DNA of 32,578 nt, taken from Bradyrhizobium oropedii (lineage in GTDB: Bacteria > Pseudomonadota > Alphaproteobacteria > Rhizobiales > Xanthobacteraceae). How positions within the stretch are numbered: position 1 is the first letter of the stretch; each line of letters begins with the position of its first letter. Made by a program: the position numbers and the translations under genes. Where the stretch lies: positions 1 through 32,578 of the forward strand of contig NZ_JACMYO010000092.1 of NCBI RefSeq assembly GCF_020889685.1. The letters run 5' to 3'. Below are positions 1 to 7,424 of the stretch, piece after piece. The notes under the pieces are model-generated. The model was given only the letters and a program-made list of their open reading frames with translations. It did not search any database and was not told the origin of the DNA.

Positions 1-537
1 CCCGAGCCATCCGGCGCGGCGGCGTTGCAGGCAGCCGCGCGTGCGGCGGAGCAGGCGGGCGCAACCGTGTGCGAGATCGCGGTGCCCGAGATCGTCGCCG
101 AAGCCTGGCGGATCCATCCGGTGGTGCAGGAGTTCGAGGCGCACCAGTCGTTCGCTTGGGAACTTGCCGAGCACTACGACGCGATGCCGCCGCTGCTGCG
201 CGGTCGGCTCGACGAGAGCAAGGGCGGCACGCCGGCCGAATATGATGCGGCGATGGATGTCACTCTGCGCGCGCGGCAGGCGCTGGCCGCGATCTTAGCC
301 GAGGTCGACGTGCTGCTGACGCTGTCGGCGCCGGGTGCTGCGCCTGAAGGCTTGGCGTCGACCGGCGATCCCCGTTACAACCGGCTCTGGACCCTGATGG
401 GCGTGCCCTGCGTCAACGTGCCGACGCTGGTTGCCGAGGGCGGTTTGCCGGTTGGTGTGACCGTGATCGCGGGTTTTGGCGACGATGCGAAGGCGCTGGC
501 GGCGGCGAGCTTTGTCGAGGATGCGCTGAAGAAATAA
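1..537 (+). CDS. Amidase family protein, C-terminal part (5' end outside window)
   Basis: The frame is open from base 1 to a TAA at 535-537, giving about 178 residues of a larger protein. The end of the sequence (RLWTLMGVPCVNVPTL followed by GLPVGVTVIAGFGDD) is the typical C-terminal segment of amidase-signature hydrolases, where a compact hydrophobic core precedes a Gly-Leu-Pro-x-Gly-Val motif. The same layout is seen at the end of GatA in this window. The Ser-cisSer-Lys catalytic triad would lie upstream, so activity and substrate cannot be judged. A TTG at 25 is only an internal codon. The gene is followed by a palindromic repeat at 541-647, which may end its transcript. Family assignment is good; the particular amide substrate is unknown. 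Confidence 0.85.
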   Translation, partial: PEPSGAAALQAAARAAEQAGATVCEIAVPEIVAEAWRIHPVVQEFEAHQSFAWELAEHYDAMPPLLRGRLDESKGGTPAEYDAAMDVTLRARQALAAILAEVDVLLTLSAPGAAPEGLASTGDPRYNRLWTLMGVPCVNVPTLVAEGGLPVGVTVIAGFGDDAKALAAASFVEDALKK

Positions 538-540
538 CCG

Positions 541-647
541 CCGTCATTCCGGGGCGCGACGAAGTCGCGAACCCGGAATCCATTTCACAACAACGCTTGC
601 GGCCCGATGGATTCCGGGCTCTCGCTTCGCGAGCCCCGGAATGACGG
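541..647. repeat. Intergenic palindromic repeat (REP-like)
   Basis: The two ends are inverted copies: CCGTCATTCCGGGGC at the left matches GCCCCGGAATGACGG at the right. Inner arms CCGGAATCCAT and ATGGATTCCGG also pair. The element lies between two genes that end towards each other and could fold as a long hairpin. It looks like the short mobile palindromes scattered through Rhizobiales genomes (recalled, not searched). Confidence 0.8.
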
Positions 648-651
648 AGAC

Positions 652-1248
652 TTATTTCTTCTCGCCGATCTTGCCTTCGGTGCCGGCCTGCAGGCGCTTG
701 ATGTTCTCGCGGTGCATGTAGAACAGCAGCAGCGTCAGCACGGCGAACAGCGAGGCGAGCGCGTTGTGGCCGAACCACCACAGGAACAGCGGCGTCACGA
801 ACGCGGCGATCAGCGCCGACAGCGACGAGTAGCGCGTCGTGTATGCGGTGCCGAGCCAGATCACGGCAAAGATCAGCGCCGCCGGCCAGAACAGGCCGAC
901 CAGCACGCCGATATAGGTCGCGACGCCCTTGCCGCCGCGAAACTTGAGCCAGACCGGGAAGAGATGGCCGAGGAACGCTCCCAGCGCCGCCAGCATCGCG
1001 GCGTTCGGGCCGTCGATGGTGCCCGCGATGATGACGGCGACCGTGCCCTTGAGCATGTCGCCGAGTAGCGTCGCCGCGGCGAGGCCCTTGTGGCCGGTTC
1101 GCAGGACGTTGGTGGCGCCGATATTGCCCGAGCCGACCGTGCGCAGATCCTGGGTGCCGGCGAGCCTGGTGAGGATCATGCCGAACGGGATCGAGCCCAG
1201 GAGATAGCCGATCAGGAAGGCGACCAGCAGGAACGCGTCAGCGGACAT
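652..1248 (-). CDS. plsY: Glycerol-3-phosphate acyltransferase PlsY
   Basis: This 198-residue integral membrane enzyme transfers an acyl group from acyl-phosphate to glycerol-3-phosphate, the first acylation step of phospholipid synthesis in the inner membrane. The sequence shows the family's conserved blocks: GSIPFG at 18-23, GSGNIGATN at 39-47, the glycine-rich LKFRGGKGVAT near 103-113, and a C-terminal HRENIKRL. Several hydrophobic segments alternate with these loops, and the length is normal for PlsY. The ATG is preceded by GGGAG at 7-8 bases spacing. It stands alone on the minus strand, with a repeat at its 3' side and a possible small gene upstream on the other strand. The lysine-rich tail (GKIGEKK) is probably cytoplasmic. 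Confidence 0.95.
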   Translation of the reverse strand: MSADAFLLVAFLIGYLLGSIPFGMILTRLAGTQDLRTVGSGNIGATNVLRTGHKGLAAATLLGDMLKGTVAVIIAGTIDGPNAAMLAALGAFLGHLFPVWLKFRGGKGVATYIGVLVGLFWPAALIFAVIWLGTAYTTRYSSLSALIAAFVTPLFLWWFGHNALASLFAVLTLLLFYMHRENIKRLQAGTEGKIGEKK

Positions 1249-1353
1249 CGCGGTGGCTCCCTGGACGGTCGGTTCGGTCCATTTTGGACAATTCTGTCAA
1301 TGAAATATTAACCATCGATCCGCACCATGCGCTTGAAAATGAGGGAGCTTATC

Positions 1354-1461
1354 ATGGCTTCTGTTCGCAGGCGGCTGGAGCAGCTTTTCTTTGTGGTTTA
1401 CGTCGCAGCCATCGTCGTCGGGACGACGATGGAAGCGATGTCGCAACTCGCGTCGCGCTAG
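1354..1461 (+). CDS. Possible 35-residue single-pass membrane protein
   Basis: A short frame starts at an ATG preceded by GAGGGAG at 1341-1347 and ends at TAG 1459-1461. The product has a basic N-terminus (ASVRRRLEQ), then a hydrophobic stretch LFFVVYVAAIVVGTTM that could span the membrane once, and a short polar tail. An in-frame ATG at 1327 would add nine residues but has no visible ribosome site. The gene fills the gap between plsY and pyrC' and is convergent with pyrC', whose stop lies 13 bases beyond. No function is recognised. It could be chance, but ribosome site, charge pattern and helix together make a small membrane protein plausible. Confidence 0.5.
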   Translation: MASVRRRLEQLFFVVYVAAIVVGTTMEAMSQLASR

Positions 1462-1474
1462 GTTCCACCCCGAT

Positions 1475-2776
1475 TTAGACGTGCTCGTATACGGTGCGTC
1501 CGCCGACGATGGTCCGCGTCACGCGGCCCGAGAAGCGGGCGTCGTCGAATGGCGTATTCTTGCACAGTGACTTGAGCTCGTCGCGGTCGAGCACCCATGG
1601 CGTGTCGGCGTCGATCACGATCACGTCGGCCGGCGCACCCGCACGCAGCGTGCCGCCGGGCAGGCCGAGCAGTTCGGCCGGTCGCGTCGACATTGCGCGG
1701 ATCAGCGTCTTGAACTCCATCTCGCCATTGTGGATCAGCCGGAGCGCCGCCGGCAGCATGGTCTGCAGGCCGACCGCGCCGCTCGCCGCTTCCGCGAACG
1801 GCAGCCGCTTGACCTCGACGTCCTGCGGATTGTGATCGCTCATCACAACGTCGATCAGCCCGGAGGCCAGCGCCGCGACCAGCGCCTTGCGGTCCTCCTC
1901 GGTGCGCAGCGGCGGCGCCAGCTTGAGGAAGGTGCGGTAGGGGCCGATGTCGTTCTCGTTCAGCGTCACGTGGTTGATCGAAACCGAGGCCGAGACATTG
2001 TAGCCGCTATCGCGGGCGCGCTTGAGGATCTCCAGCGACTCGGTCGAGGTCAGCGACGCCGCGTGATAGCGCCCGCCGGTCAGCCCCGCGAGCCGCATGT
2101 CGCGCTCGAGCATGATCGACTCCGCGGCGGTCGGAATGCCGGCAAGGCCGAGCCGGGTCGCGAACTCGCCTTCGTTCATGACGCCTTCACCCACAAGGTG
2201 CGGGTCCTCGGTGTGATGCACGATCAGCGCGTCGAAATCGCGAGCATAGGTCAGCGCCCGCCGCATCACCTGGGCGTTGGTGACACTGCGGTCGCCATCG
2301 GTGAAGGCGACGGCGCCGGCGGCCTTCAACAGGCCGATCTCGGTCATCTCCTGGCCCTGCATGCCCTTGGTCAGCGCCGCCATCGGATGGATGTTGACGA
2401 TCGCGGTGTCGCGGGCACGGCGCAGCACGAAGTCGACGGTCGCGGAATTGTCGATCACCGGCGAGGTGTCGGGCTGACAGATGATGGTGGTGATGCCGCC
2501 GGCGGCCGCGGCCTGGCTGGCCGAGGCAAAGGTCTCGCGGTGGCTGGCGCCGGGTTCGCCGACGAAGGCGCGCATGTCGATCAGGCCGGGAGCCACGATC
2601 TTGCCGGCGCAGTTGACGATGTCGGTGCCTTCGGGAACGCCGGCGGCGCCGATGCCGCGCTTGGTGTCGCGGATCACGCCCTCGGCGATCAGGACATCGC
2701 CCGGACCATCGAAGTCGCGGGAGGGATCGATGACGCGGGCGTTGGCGAGCAGGATGGGGCGGCGGTCAATCAGCAT
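1475..2776 (-). CDS. pyrC: Dihydroorotase-like protein PyrC', probably non-catalytic partner of aspartate transcarbamoylase
   Basis: The 433-residue product is a full-length amidohydrolase of the dihydroorotase family. The N-terminal block KIVAPGLIDM and the C-terminal blocks (GGTLRAGAPADVIVID, NTPFDDARFSGRV) align well with dihydroorotase. The zinc motif HxH that should follow LID is replaced by Arg69-Ala70-Phe71, and the family HVST histidine is Ser241 (YHAASLTS). His188, Asp160 and Asp314 remain. This matches the inactive PyrC' proteins of pseudomonads, which hold the PyrB catalytic trimers together in a dodecamer. The start at 2776 lies only 4 bases after the pyrB stop, so the two are co-translated in an operon. 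A longer frame to 2857 overlaps pyrB and is unlikely. An active dihydroorotase should then be encoded elsewhere. Annotation pipelines would call it plain dihydroorotase. Confidence 0.9.
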   Translation of the reverse strand: MLIDRRPILLANARVIDPSRDFDGPGDVLIAEGVIRDTKRGIGAAGVPEGTDIVNCAGKIVAPGLIDMRAFVGEPGASHRETFASASQAAAAGGITTIICQPDTSPVIDNSATVDFVLRRARDTAIVNIHPMAALTKGMQGQEMTEIGLLKAAGAVAFTDGDRSVTNAQVMRRALTYARDFDALIVHHTEDPHLVGEGVMNEGEFATRLGLAGIPTAAESIMLERDMRLAGLTGGRYHAASLTSTESLEILKRARDSGYNVSASVSINHVTLNENDIGPYRTFLKLAPPLRTEEDRKALVAALASGLIDVVMSDHNPQDVEVKRLPFAEAASGAVGLQTMLPAALRLIHNGEMEFKTLIRAMSTRPAELLGLPGGTLRAGAPADVIVIDADTPWVLDRDELKSLCKNTPFDDARFSGRVTRTIVGGRTVYEHV

Positions 2777-2780
2777 GGCG

Positions 2781-3734
2781 TCACGCGTTCGGCAGGTTGC
2801 GGGCGAGCGCCTCGAGCACTGCCATGCGCACCGCCACACCCATTTCGACTTGTTCACGGATCAGCGATTGCGCGCCGTCGGCAACGAAAGTGTCGATCTC
2901 GACACCGCGGTTCATCGGGCCCGGATGCATCACCAGCGCATCGGGCTTGGCGTAACCGAGCTTCTTCTGGTCGAGGCCGAAATAGTGGAAATATTCGCCC
3001 GTCGACGGCACGAACGAGCCGTTCATGCGCTCGCGCTGCAGCCGCAGCATCATCACGATGTCGGCGCCGTTCAGCCCCTCGCGCATGTCGCGCGCGACCT
3101 CGACGCCCATCCGCTCGATGCCGGGCGGCAGCAAGGTGGAGGGGGCCACCACGCGGACGCGGGCGCCCATGGTGTTGAGCAGGAAGATGTTGGAGCGCGC
3201 CACGCGCGAATGCAGCACGTCGCCGCAGATTGCGATCGTCAGGCCCTCGAGCCGGCCCTTGTTGCGGCGGATGGTCAGCGCATCGAGCAGCGCCTGGGTC
3301 GGGTGCTCGTGGGCGCCGTCGCCGGCATTGATCACGGAACCGTCAACCTTGCGCGCCAAAAGCTCGACCGCGCCGGAGGCGTGGTGGCGCACCACCAGGA
3401 TGTCGGGGTGCATCGCGTTCAGCGTCACCGCGGTGTCCATCAAGGTCTCGCCCTTGCGGGTCGACATCGATGACACCGACATGTTCATGACGTCGGCGCC
3501 CAGGCGTTTTCCGGCGATCTCGAACGAGGACTGGGTCCGGGTCGAGGCCTCGAAGAACAGGTTGACCTGGGTGCGGCCGCGCAGACTGGCGCGCTTCTTG
3601 TCGACCTGGCGGTTGAGCTCGACATACTCCTCGGAGAGGTCCAGCAGGCCCGTGATGTCGTCAGCGGAAAGGCCCTCGATGCCCAGCAGATGCCGGTGAC
3701 CAAGGACAAAAGTCGATTTCAATGATGGGGTCAT
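2781..3734 (-). CDS. pyrB: Aspartate carbamoyltransferase catalytic subunit
   Basis: PyrB joins carbamoyl phosphate and aspartate, the committed step of pyrimidine synthesis in the cytoplasm. The 317-residue protein carries the carbamoyl-phosphate motif FFEASTRTQSSFE (Ser64-Thr65-Arg66-Thr67), the HPTQALLD motif at 144-151 and the aspartate-domain HPGPMNRGVEID near 270. Length matches class A-type catalytic chains. The start MTPSLKSTFVLGHRHLLGIE was chosen because homologues begin close to the HLLGIEGLS segment and because a promoter sits just upstream. There is no Shine-Dalgarno sequence before this ATG. No pyrI regulatory gene is present; the downstream pyrC' product is the expected assembly partner. 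Confidence 0.95.
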   Translation of the reverse strand: MTPSLKSTFVLGHRHLLGIEGLSADDITGLLDLSEEYVELNRQVDKKRASLRGRTQVNLFFEASTRTQSSFEIAGKRLGADVMNMSVSSMSTRKGETLMDTAVTLNAMHPDILVVRHHASGAVELLARKVDGSVINAGDGAHEHPTQALLDALTIRRNKGRLEGLTIAICGDVLHSRVARSNIFLLNTMGARVRVVAPSTLLPPGIERMGVEVARDMREGLNGADIVMMLRLQRERMNGSFVPSTGEYFHYFGLDQKKLGYAKPDALVMHPGPMNRGVEIDTFVADGAQSLIREQVEMGVAVRMAVLEALARNLPNA

Positions 3735-3744
3735 TAAAGCGAGA

Positions 3745-3773
3745 GCTATAGGCGCGGATGGCCGGCGGGGCAA
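3745..3773 (-). promoter_or_regulatory. Likely sigma-70-type promoter of pyrB-pyrC'
   Basis: Reading the minus strand, TTGCCC (3773-3768) is followed after 17 bases by TATAGC (3750-3745). The hexamer ends 10 bases before the pyrB ATG, so transcription would begin about 3-4 bases before the start codon and the message would be nearly leaderless. The absence of a Shine-Dalgarno sequence agrees with this. The call rests on pattern only. Confidence 0.5.
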
Positions 3774-3854
3774 GCGCGAAGAGGGCTCGGAGGAGTTTTC
3801 CCCGAGTAAGATGGGGCCGGGTCGCTGCGCCGTTATGCCAGGGCTTCCGCAGCG

Positions 3855-3920
3855 CATCCACGCCTTGCTTTCGCGGACGTTTCCGGAGCAAGACGTGGAT
3901 GGCCGGGGATAAACCCGGCC
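3855..3920. repeat. Palindromic repeat between pyrB and the dipeptidase gene
   Basis: CATCCACG at 3855 is matched by CGTGGATG ending at 3901, with CTTGC and GCAAG-type inner pairing. Directly after it, GGCCGGG and CCCGGCC (3901-3920) form a second tight hairpin. The GATGGCCGGG/CCCGGCCATGAC ends resemble a short repeat frequent in Bradyrhizobium intergenic DNA (recalled). It lies between divergent genes just before the dipeptidase start, so it is probably not a terminator. Confidence 0.65.
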
Positions 3921-3941
3921 ATGACGCCGGGGCGAGAACCT

Positions 3942-4691
3942 ATGAAAATTGTCGTGATCGGTGCCGCCGTCATTGGCCTGGTTTCGCCTGCCTTCGCTCA
4001 GAAGCTTCCCGGCGACTTCGCGTTCCTCCGCGACATCGACCCGACCATCATCCAGGACATCCGCTACGCCAGCTCGAACAATTTCATGGGCCGGCCGATC
4101 GCGGGCTATGGCGCGGCGGAATGCGTGGTGAAGCGGGACGTCGGGCTTCGGCTCAAGGCCGTGCAGCAGGAACTGGCCCGGCAAAAGCTGTCGCTGAAGA
4201 TGTTCGATTGTTACCGGCCGGCCCGCGCGGTCACCGACATGGTGGCGTGGTCGAAGAACGGCACCGAGACCGCCGCCGAGCGGCGCTACAACCCGGCCTT
4301 CTCGAAGGCCGACCTGTTCCGCCTCGGCTATATCGCGACGCATTCCGGCCATTCGACCGGCGCCGCGCTCGATCTCACGCTGGTTGATCTGACCGCCGAT
4401 AACTCAGCCAAGTTCGATCCTGCCAAGGACTATGCCGACTGCACTGCGCCTGTTGCTGCGCGCGCGCCGGAGGGCAGCGTCGACATGGGCACCGGCTACG
4501 ACTGTTCTGATGCCAAGGGCCATACCGCGGCAGGCTCCATCACCCCGGCGCAACGGCGCTGGCGGACGAGGCTGGTCGCGGCGATGGCCGGGCAGGGATT
4601 TGTGAACTATTCGAAGGAATGGTGGCACTTTTCGCTGCCGGGGGCCGGCGGGCCGGCCTATGATTTCCCGATAGTGTCGCGCCGCAATTGA
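3942..4691 (+). CDS. Secreted D-alanyl-D-alanine dipeptidase, VanX-type (peptidase M15D)
   Basis: The 249-residue protein begins with a clear signal peptide (MKIVVIGAAVIGLVSPAFAQ, cleavage after AFA), so it should act in the periplasm. The zinc site of M15D dipeptidases is present: Ser135-x-His137 with Asp144 in SGHSTGAALD, and Glu226-x-x-His229 in KEWWH. CYRPARAV at 90-97 is the conserved substrate-side block. VanX-type enzymes split D-Ala-D-Ala or related dipeptides; in non-resistant bacteria they are thought to recycle cell-wall dipeptides. The start at 3942 is favoured over the in-frame ATG at 3921 because the latter lies in a repeat and would spoil the signal peptide. There are no vanH or vanA genes beside it, so a role in glycopeptide resistance is not suggested. 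Confidence 0.9.
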   Translation: MKIVVIGAAVIGLVSPAFAQKLPGDFAFLRDIDPTIIQDIRYASSNNFMGRPIAGYGAAECVVKRDVGLRLKAVQQELARQKLSLKMFDCYRPARAVTDMVAWSKNGTETAAERRYNPAFSKADLFRLGYIATHSGHSTGAALDLTLVDLTADNSAKFDPAKDYADCTAPVAARAPEGSVDMGTGYDCSDAKGHTAAGSITPAQRRWRTRLVAAMAGQGFVNYSKEWWHFSLPGAGGPAYDFPIVSRRN

Positions 4692-4728
4692 TTCCGGACA
4701 GGTTCGAGACACGCCCCGAGACCCGCCC

Positions 4729-6372
4729 ATGACGCAGGCTCCGTTTGCCACCCACGACGTGCTCAACCAGTCGCCGCCGTTTTGGAACGTCGACCTGTTC
4801 GCGACCGACGCGCCGCTGGTCGCGGCCGTCGCCGCCAATGGCGGGGCAGCGGCCACCGCTGAGCTGTCGGATTTCGGCAAGCATTGGGGCTCCGCCGTCA
4901 TGGCGGAGCGGGGCCGCGTCGCTAACGAGAACACGCCGAAACTGCGATCGTTCGACGCCAGGGGCAATCGCCGCGACGAGGTCGAGTTTCATCCGGCCTA
5001 CCATGACCTGATGGCGCACTCCGCGCATGCCGGCGTGCATAATTCGACCTGGGATGCCCAAGGCAAGCCGGCCGGCGGCGCGGCCGAGGTGGTGCACGCG
5101 GCAAAATTCTATGTCGCTGCCCAGGTCGAGACCGGCCATCTCTGCCCGATCACGATGACGCGGGCGTCGGTCGCGGCGCTGGCCTCGCAGCCGGACATCC
5201 TGGCGAAGACGATGCCTGTGATCGGCACGCGCGCCTACGATCCGAGCTTCGCGCCATGGTGGACCAAGCGCGGCATGACGCTCGGCATGGGCATGACGGA
5301 AAAACAGGGCGGCACCGATGTGCGCGCCAACATGACGCGCGCCGAGCGCGACGGCGGCGCATGGCGCATCATCGGGCACAAATGGTTCATGTCGGCGCCG
5401 ATGTGCGACGCGTTCCTGGTGCTGGCGCAGGCCAAGGACGGCTTGAGCTGCTTCTTCATGCCGCGCTTCGCACCCGACGGCACCGTCAACGCGATCCACT
5501 TCCAGCGCCTGAAGGACAAGCTCGGCAACCGCTCCAATGCTTCCTCGGAGGTCGAATTCCACGGCGCTTCCGCCGAGCTGATCGGCGAGGAAGGCAAGGG
5601 CATCCGCACCATCATCCAGATGGTGCAGCTGACGCGGCAGGATTGCGCGATCGCATCCGCAGGGCTGATGCGCTCCGGGCTGGCGCACGCGCTCAATCAC
5701 GCGCGCCATCGCAGCGTGTTCCAGAAGCATCTCGCCGACCAGCCGCTGATGCAGGCGGTGCTGTCGGACATGGCGCTGCATGTCGAGGCGTCGATCGCGC
5801 TGGTGATGCGGCTCTGCCGCGGGTTCGACCGCGCGCCCACCGATGCGGGCGAGGCCGCCTATATGCGGCTGCTGACGCCGGCGATCAAATACTGGACCTG
5901 CAAGAGCGCGCCTGGCTTCCTCTACGAGGCGATGGAGTGCCTCGGCGGCAACGGCTATGTCGAGGAAGGCATTCTGGCGCGGCACTACCGGGAGGCGCCG
6001 GTCAACGCGATCTGGGAAGGTTCCGGCAACGTGATGTGCCTCGACGTGCTCCGTGCACTCGGCCGCGAGGCCGATGCCGCGCTCGCCGTGCTGCGCGCGC
6101 TCGCCGACCAGACCAAGGGCCTTCCTGGCGCGGCCGAGACCGTTGCCGCGATCGGACAATCGTTCCGCCGCCCGGACAGCGAGCGCGTTGCGCGGCTTGC
6201 GGTCGAGAAGCTGGCGCTGCTCGCGGCCGCCGCGGCGCTCAACCAGGTCTCGCCAAGGAGTGCCGAACTGTTCGCGGCGACACGGCTTGCCGAACGCCAC
6301 GCCGGCATGTACGGCGCGGTGGAACTTTCCGATTCCGATCAGCGCGCGCTGCTGGCGCGGGCGCTGCCATGA
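4729..6372 (+). CDS. aidB: AidB-like acyl-CoA dehydrogenase
   Basis: The 547-residue flavoprotein closely resembles E. coli AidB along its whole length as I recall that sequence: THDVLNQSPPFWNVDLF at the N-terminus, HLCPITMT, GMGMTEKQGGTDVRAN, RLKDKLGNRSNASSEVEF, ECLGGNGYVEE and IWEGSGNVMCLDVLRAL. AidB belongs to the acyl-CoA dehydrogenase superfamily, binds FAD and DNA, and is induced during the adaptive response to alkylation in E. coli. No ada or alkB gene is nearby, so a role in alkylation defence cannot be inferred from context. The ATG at 4729 has only a weak upstream purine stretch. The next gene starts 10 bases after the stop, suggesting one transcript. Confidence 0.92.
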   Translation: MTQAPFATHDVLNQSPPFWNVDLFATDAPLVAAVAANGGAAATAELSDFGKHWGSAVMAERGRVANENTPKLRSFDARGNRRDEVEFHPAYHDLMAHSAHAGVHNSTWDAQGKPAGGAAEVVHAAKFYVAAQVETGHLCPITMTRASVAALASQPDILAKTMPVIGTRAYDPSFAPWWTKRGMTLGMGMTEKQGGTDVRANMTRAERDGGAWRIIGHKWFMSAPMCDAFLVLAQAKDGLSCFFMPRFAPDGTVNAIHFQRLKDKLGNRSNASSEVEFHGASAELIGEEGKGIRTIIQMVQLTRQDCAIASAGLMRSGLAHALNHARHRSVFQKHLADQPLMQAVLSDMALHVEASIALVMRLCRGFDRAPTDAGEAAYMRLLTPAIKYWTCKSAPGFLYEAMECLGGNGYVEEGILARHYREAPVNAIWEGSGNVMCLDVLRALGREADAALAVLRALADQTKGLPGAAETVAAIGQSFRRPDSERVARLAVEKLALLAAAAALNQVSPRSAELFAATRLAERHAGMYGAVELSDSDQRALLARALP

Positions 6373-6382
6373 AGGTTTGCTG

Positions 6383-7156
6383 ATGGACGCACTCAATCCC
6401 GATATTCCGCCGGCCGCGCTTGAACCGCCGCCACTTCCTCCGCGGGTCTGGAAGTTCTGGGGCACCGCGCTGTGGGGCCTATTGATCTTCGCTGCGATGT
6501 TCGTCGGTCAGGTCGCGGTCATCGTCTACCGCATCATCGCGCAGGGCAGCGAGTTGTCGACGGCCGGCATCACCCATGTGGTCGCCGACGGCCTGACGAT
6601 CTCGCTCTCGGTCCTCGCCGGCTTGCCGATGGTGCTGCTGGCGCTGTGGTTGGCAATCCGCCGGACCCGGATCTCGTTCGCGGATTATCTCGGGCTGCAC
6701 TGGACGTCGTGGAGGAACGTCATCATCGGCGTCGTTTCGCTGATCGTGCTGGTCGGCGCCTGGGACATGGTATCCCGCGCCGCCGGCCGCGAGGTGGCGC
6801 CGGGCTTCATGGGCGACGTGCTGAAATCGGCGCAGGAGCACAGCGCGCTGTGGCTTCTGGTGATCGCCTTCGCGGTCGCCGCGCCGCTCTGGGAGGAGCT
6901 GTTCGCGCGCGGCTGGCTCTATCGTGGCTGGTCGGAATCCCGGCTCGGCCCGTATGGCGCGATCGTGCTGTCGTCGATCGTCTGGACGGTGATGCACCTC
7001 CAGTACGACTGGTTCTTCCTCTGCCAGGTGCTGACGATCGGGCTGCTGTTCGGCTATCTGCGCTTCCGCACCGGTTCGACCTGGCTGACGATCCTGCTGC
7101 ACGGCCTGAACAATTTTGCTGCGACGATCCAGACCTGGTGGCTGGCGGGGTCATAG
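6383..7156 (+). CDS. CPBP-family intramembrane metalloprotease (Abi/Rce1-like)
   Basis: The 257-residue protein has a proline-rich N-terminus, then about seven hydrophobic segments. The CPBP motifs are in place: Glu171-Glu172 with Arg176 in WEELFARG, a histidine in WTVMHLQYDW, and HGLNN near the C-terminus, the presumed metal ligand region. Members cleave prenylated or other membrane substrates, or act in bacteriocin immunity; the substrate here is unknown. It starts 10 bases after the AidB-like gene and is probably co-transcribed with it. Two in-frame-different ATG codons lie nearby, but 6383 has the purine-rich GAAGG at 6372-6376 as ribosome site. Confidence 0.88.
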   Translation: MDALNPDIPPAALEPPPLPPRVWKFWGTALWGLLIFAAMFVGQVAVIVYRIIAQGSELSTAGITHVVADGLTISLSVLAGLPMVLLALWLAIRRTRISFADYLGLHWTSWRNVIIGVVSLIVLVGAWDMVSRAAGREVAPGFMGDVLKSAQEHSALWLLVIAFAVAAPLWEELFARGWLYRGWSESRLGPYGAIVLSSIVWTVMHLQYDWFFLCQVLTIGLLFGYLRFRTGSTWLTILLHGLNNFAATIQTWWLAGS

Positions 7157-7174
7157 CGAGCTCGTTGTCTCGTC

Positions 7175-7249
7175 CGTCATTGCGAGCAAAGCGAAGCAAT
7201 CCACCGTTCCGCATACGCGACAGCATGGATTGCTTCGTCGCTCCGTCGG
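7175..7249. repeat. Short intergenic palindromic repeat, partly degenerate
   Basis: The left half CGTCATTGCGAGC..GCGAAGCAATCCA is answered by TGGATTGCTTCGTCGCT on the right, so the inner arms GAAGCAATCCA/TGGATTGCTTC pair. The outer right arm is no longer a full copy of the left. It lies between the CPBP gene and the binding-protein gene. The same sequence type is common in Bradyrhizobium genomes (recalled). Confidence 0.7.
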
Positions 7250-7424
7250 TGAAGAACATCGTCTACGGCCCTGGCCGCAGCGATCAAGATCGGCAGCCTT
7301 CACGCTGGAACCCGACAGAGAGGGTGCCCGCGCCCCCGCCTGAGTGCTATGATCTGGATCAATAAACGAGCGCGGGCCGGACTGAAACCAGGCAGCGGCG
7401 GCTGCCGTCGTGCGAGCTCTTCCC

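Noticed and set aside
2481..3473. 330-residue open frame on the plus strand
   Set aside because: It overlaps pyrC' and pyrB on the other strand and has low-complexity His/Arg/Gln content.
3942..4691. Vancomycin-type resistance gene from VanX similarity
   Set aside because: There are no vanH, vanA or vanRS genes nearby, and the protein is exported, whereas VanX of resistance clusters works in the cytoplasm.
4540..6465. 641-residue open frame on the minus strand
   Set aside because: It is the mirror of the AidB-like gene in GC-rich DNA: arginine/histidine-rich, no ribosome site, no known domain.
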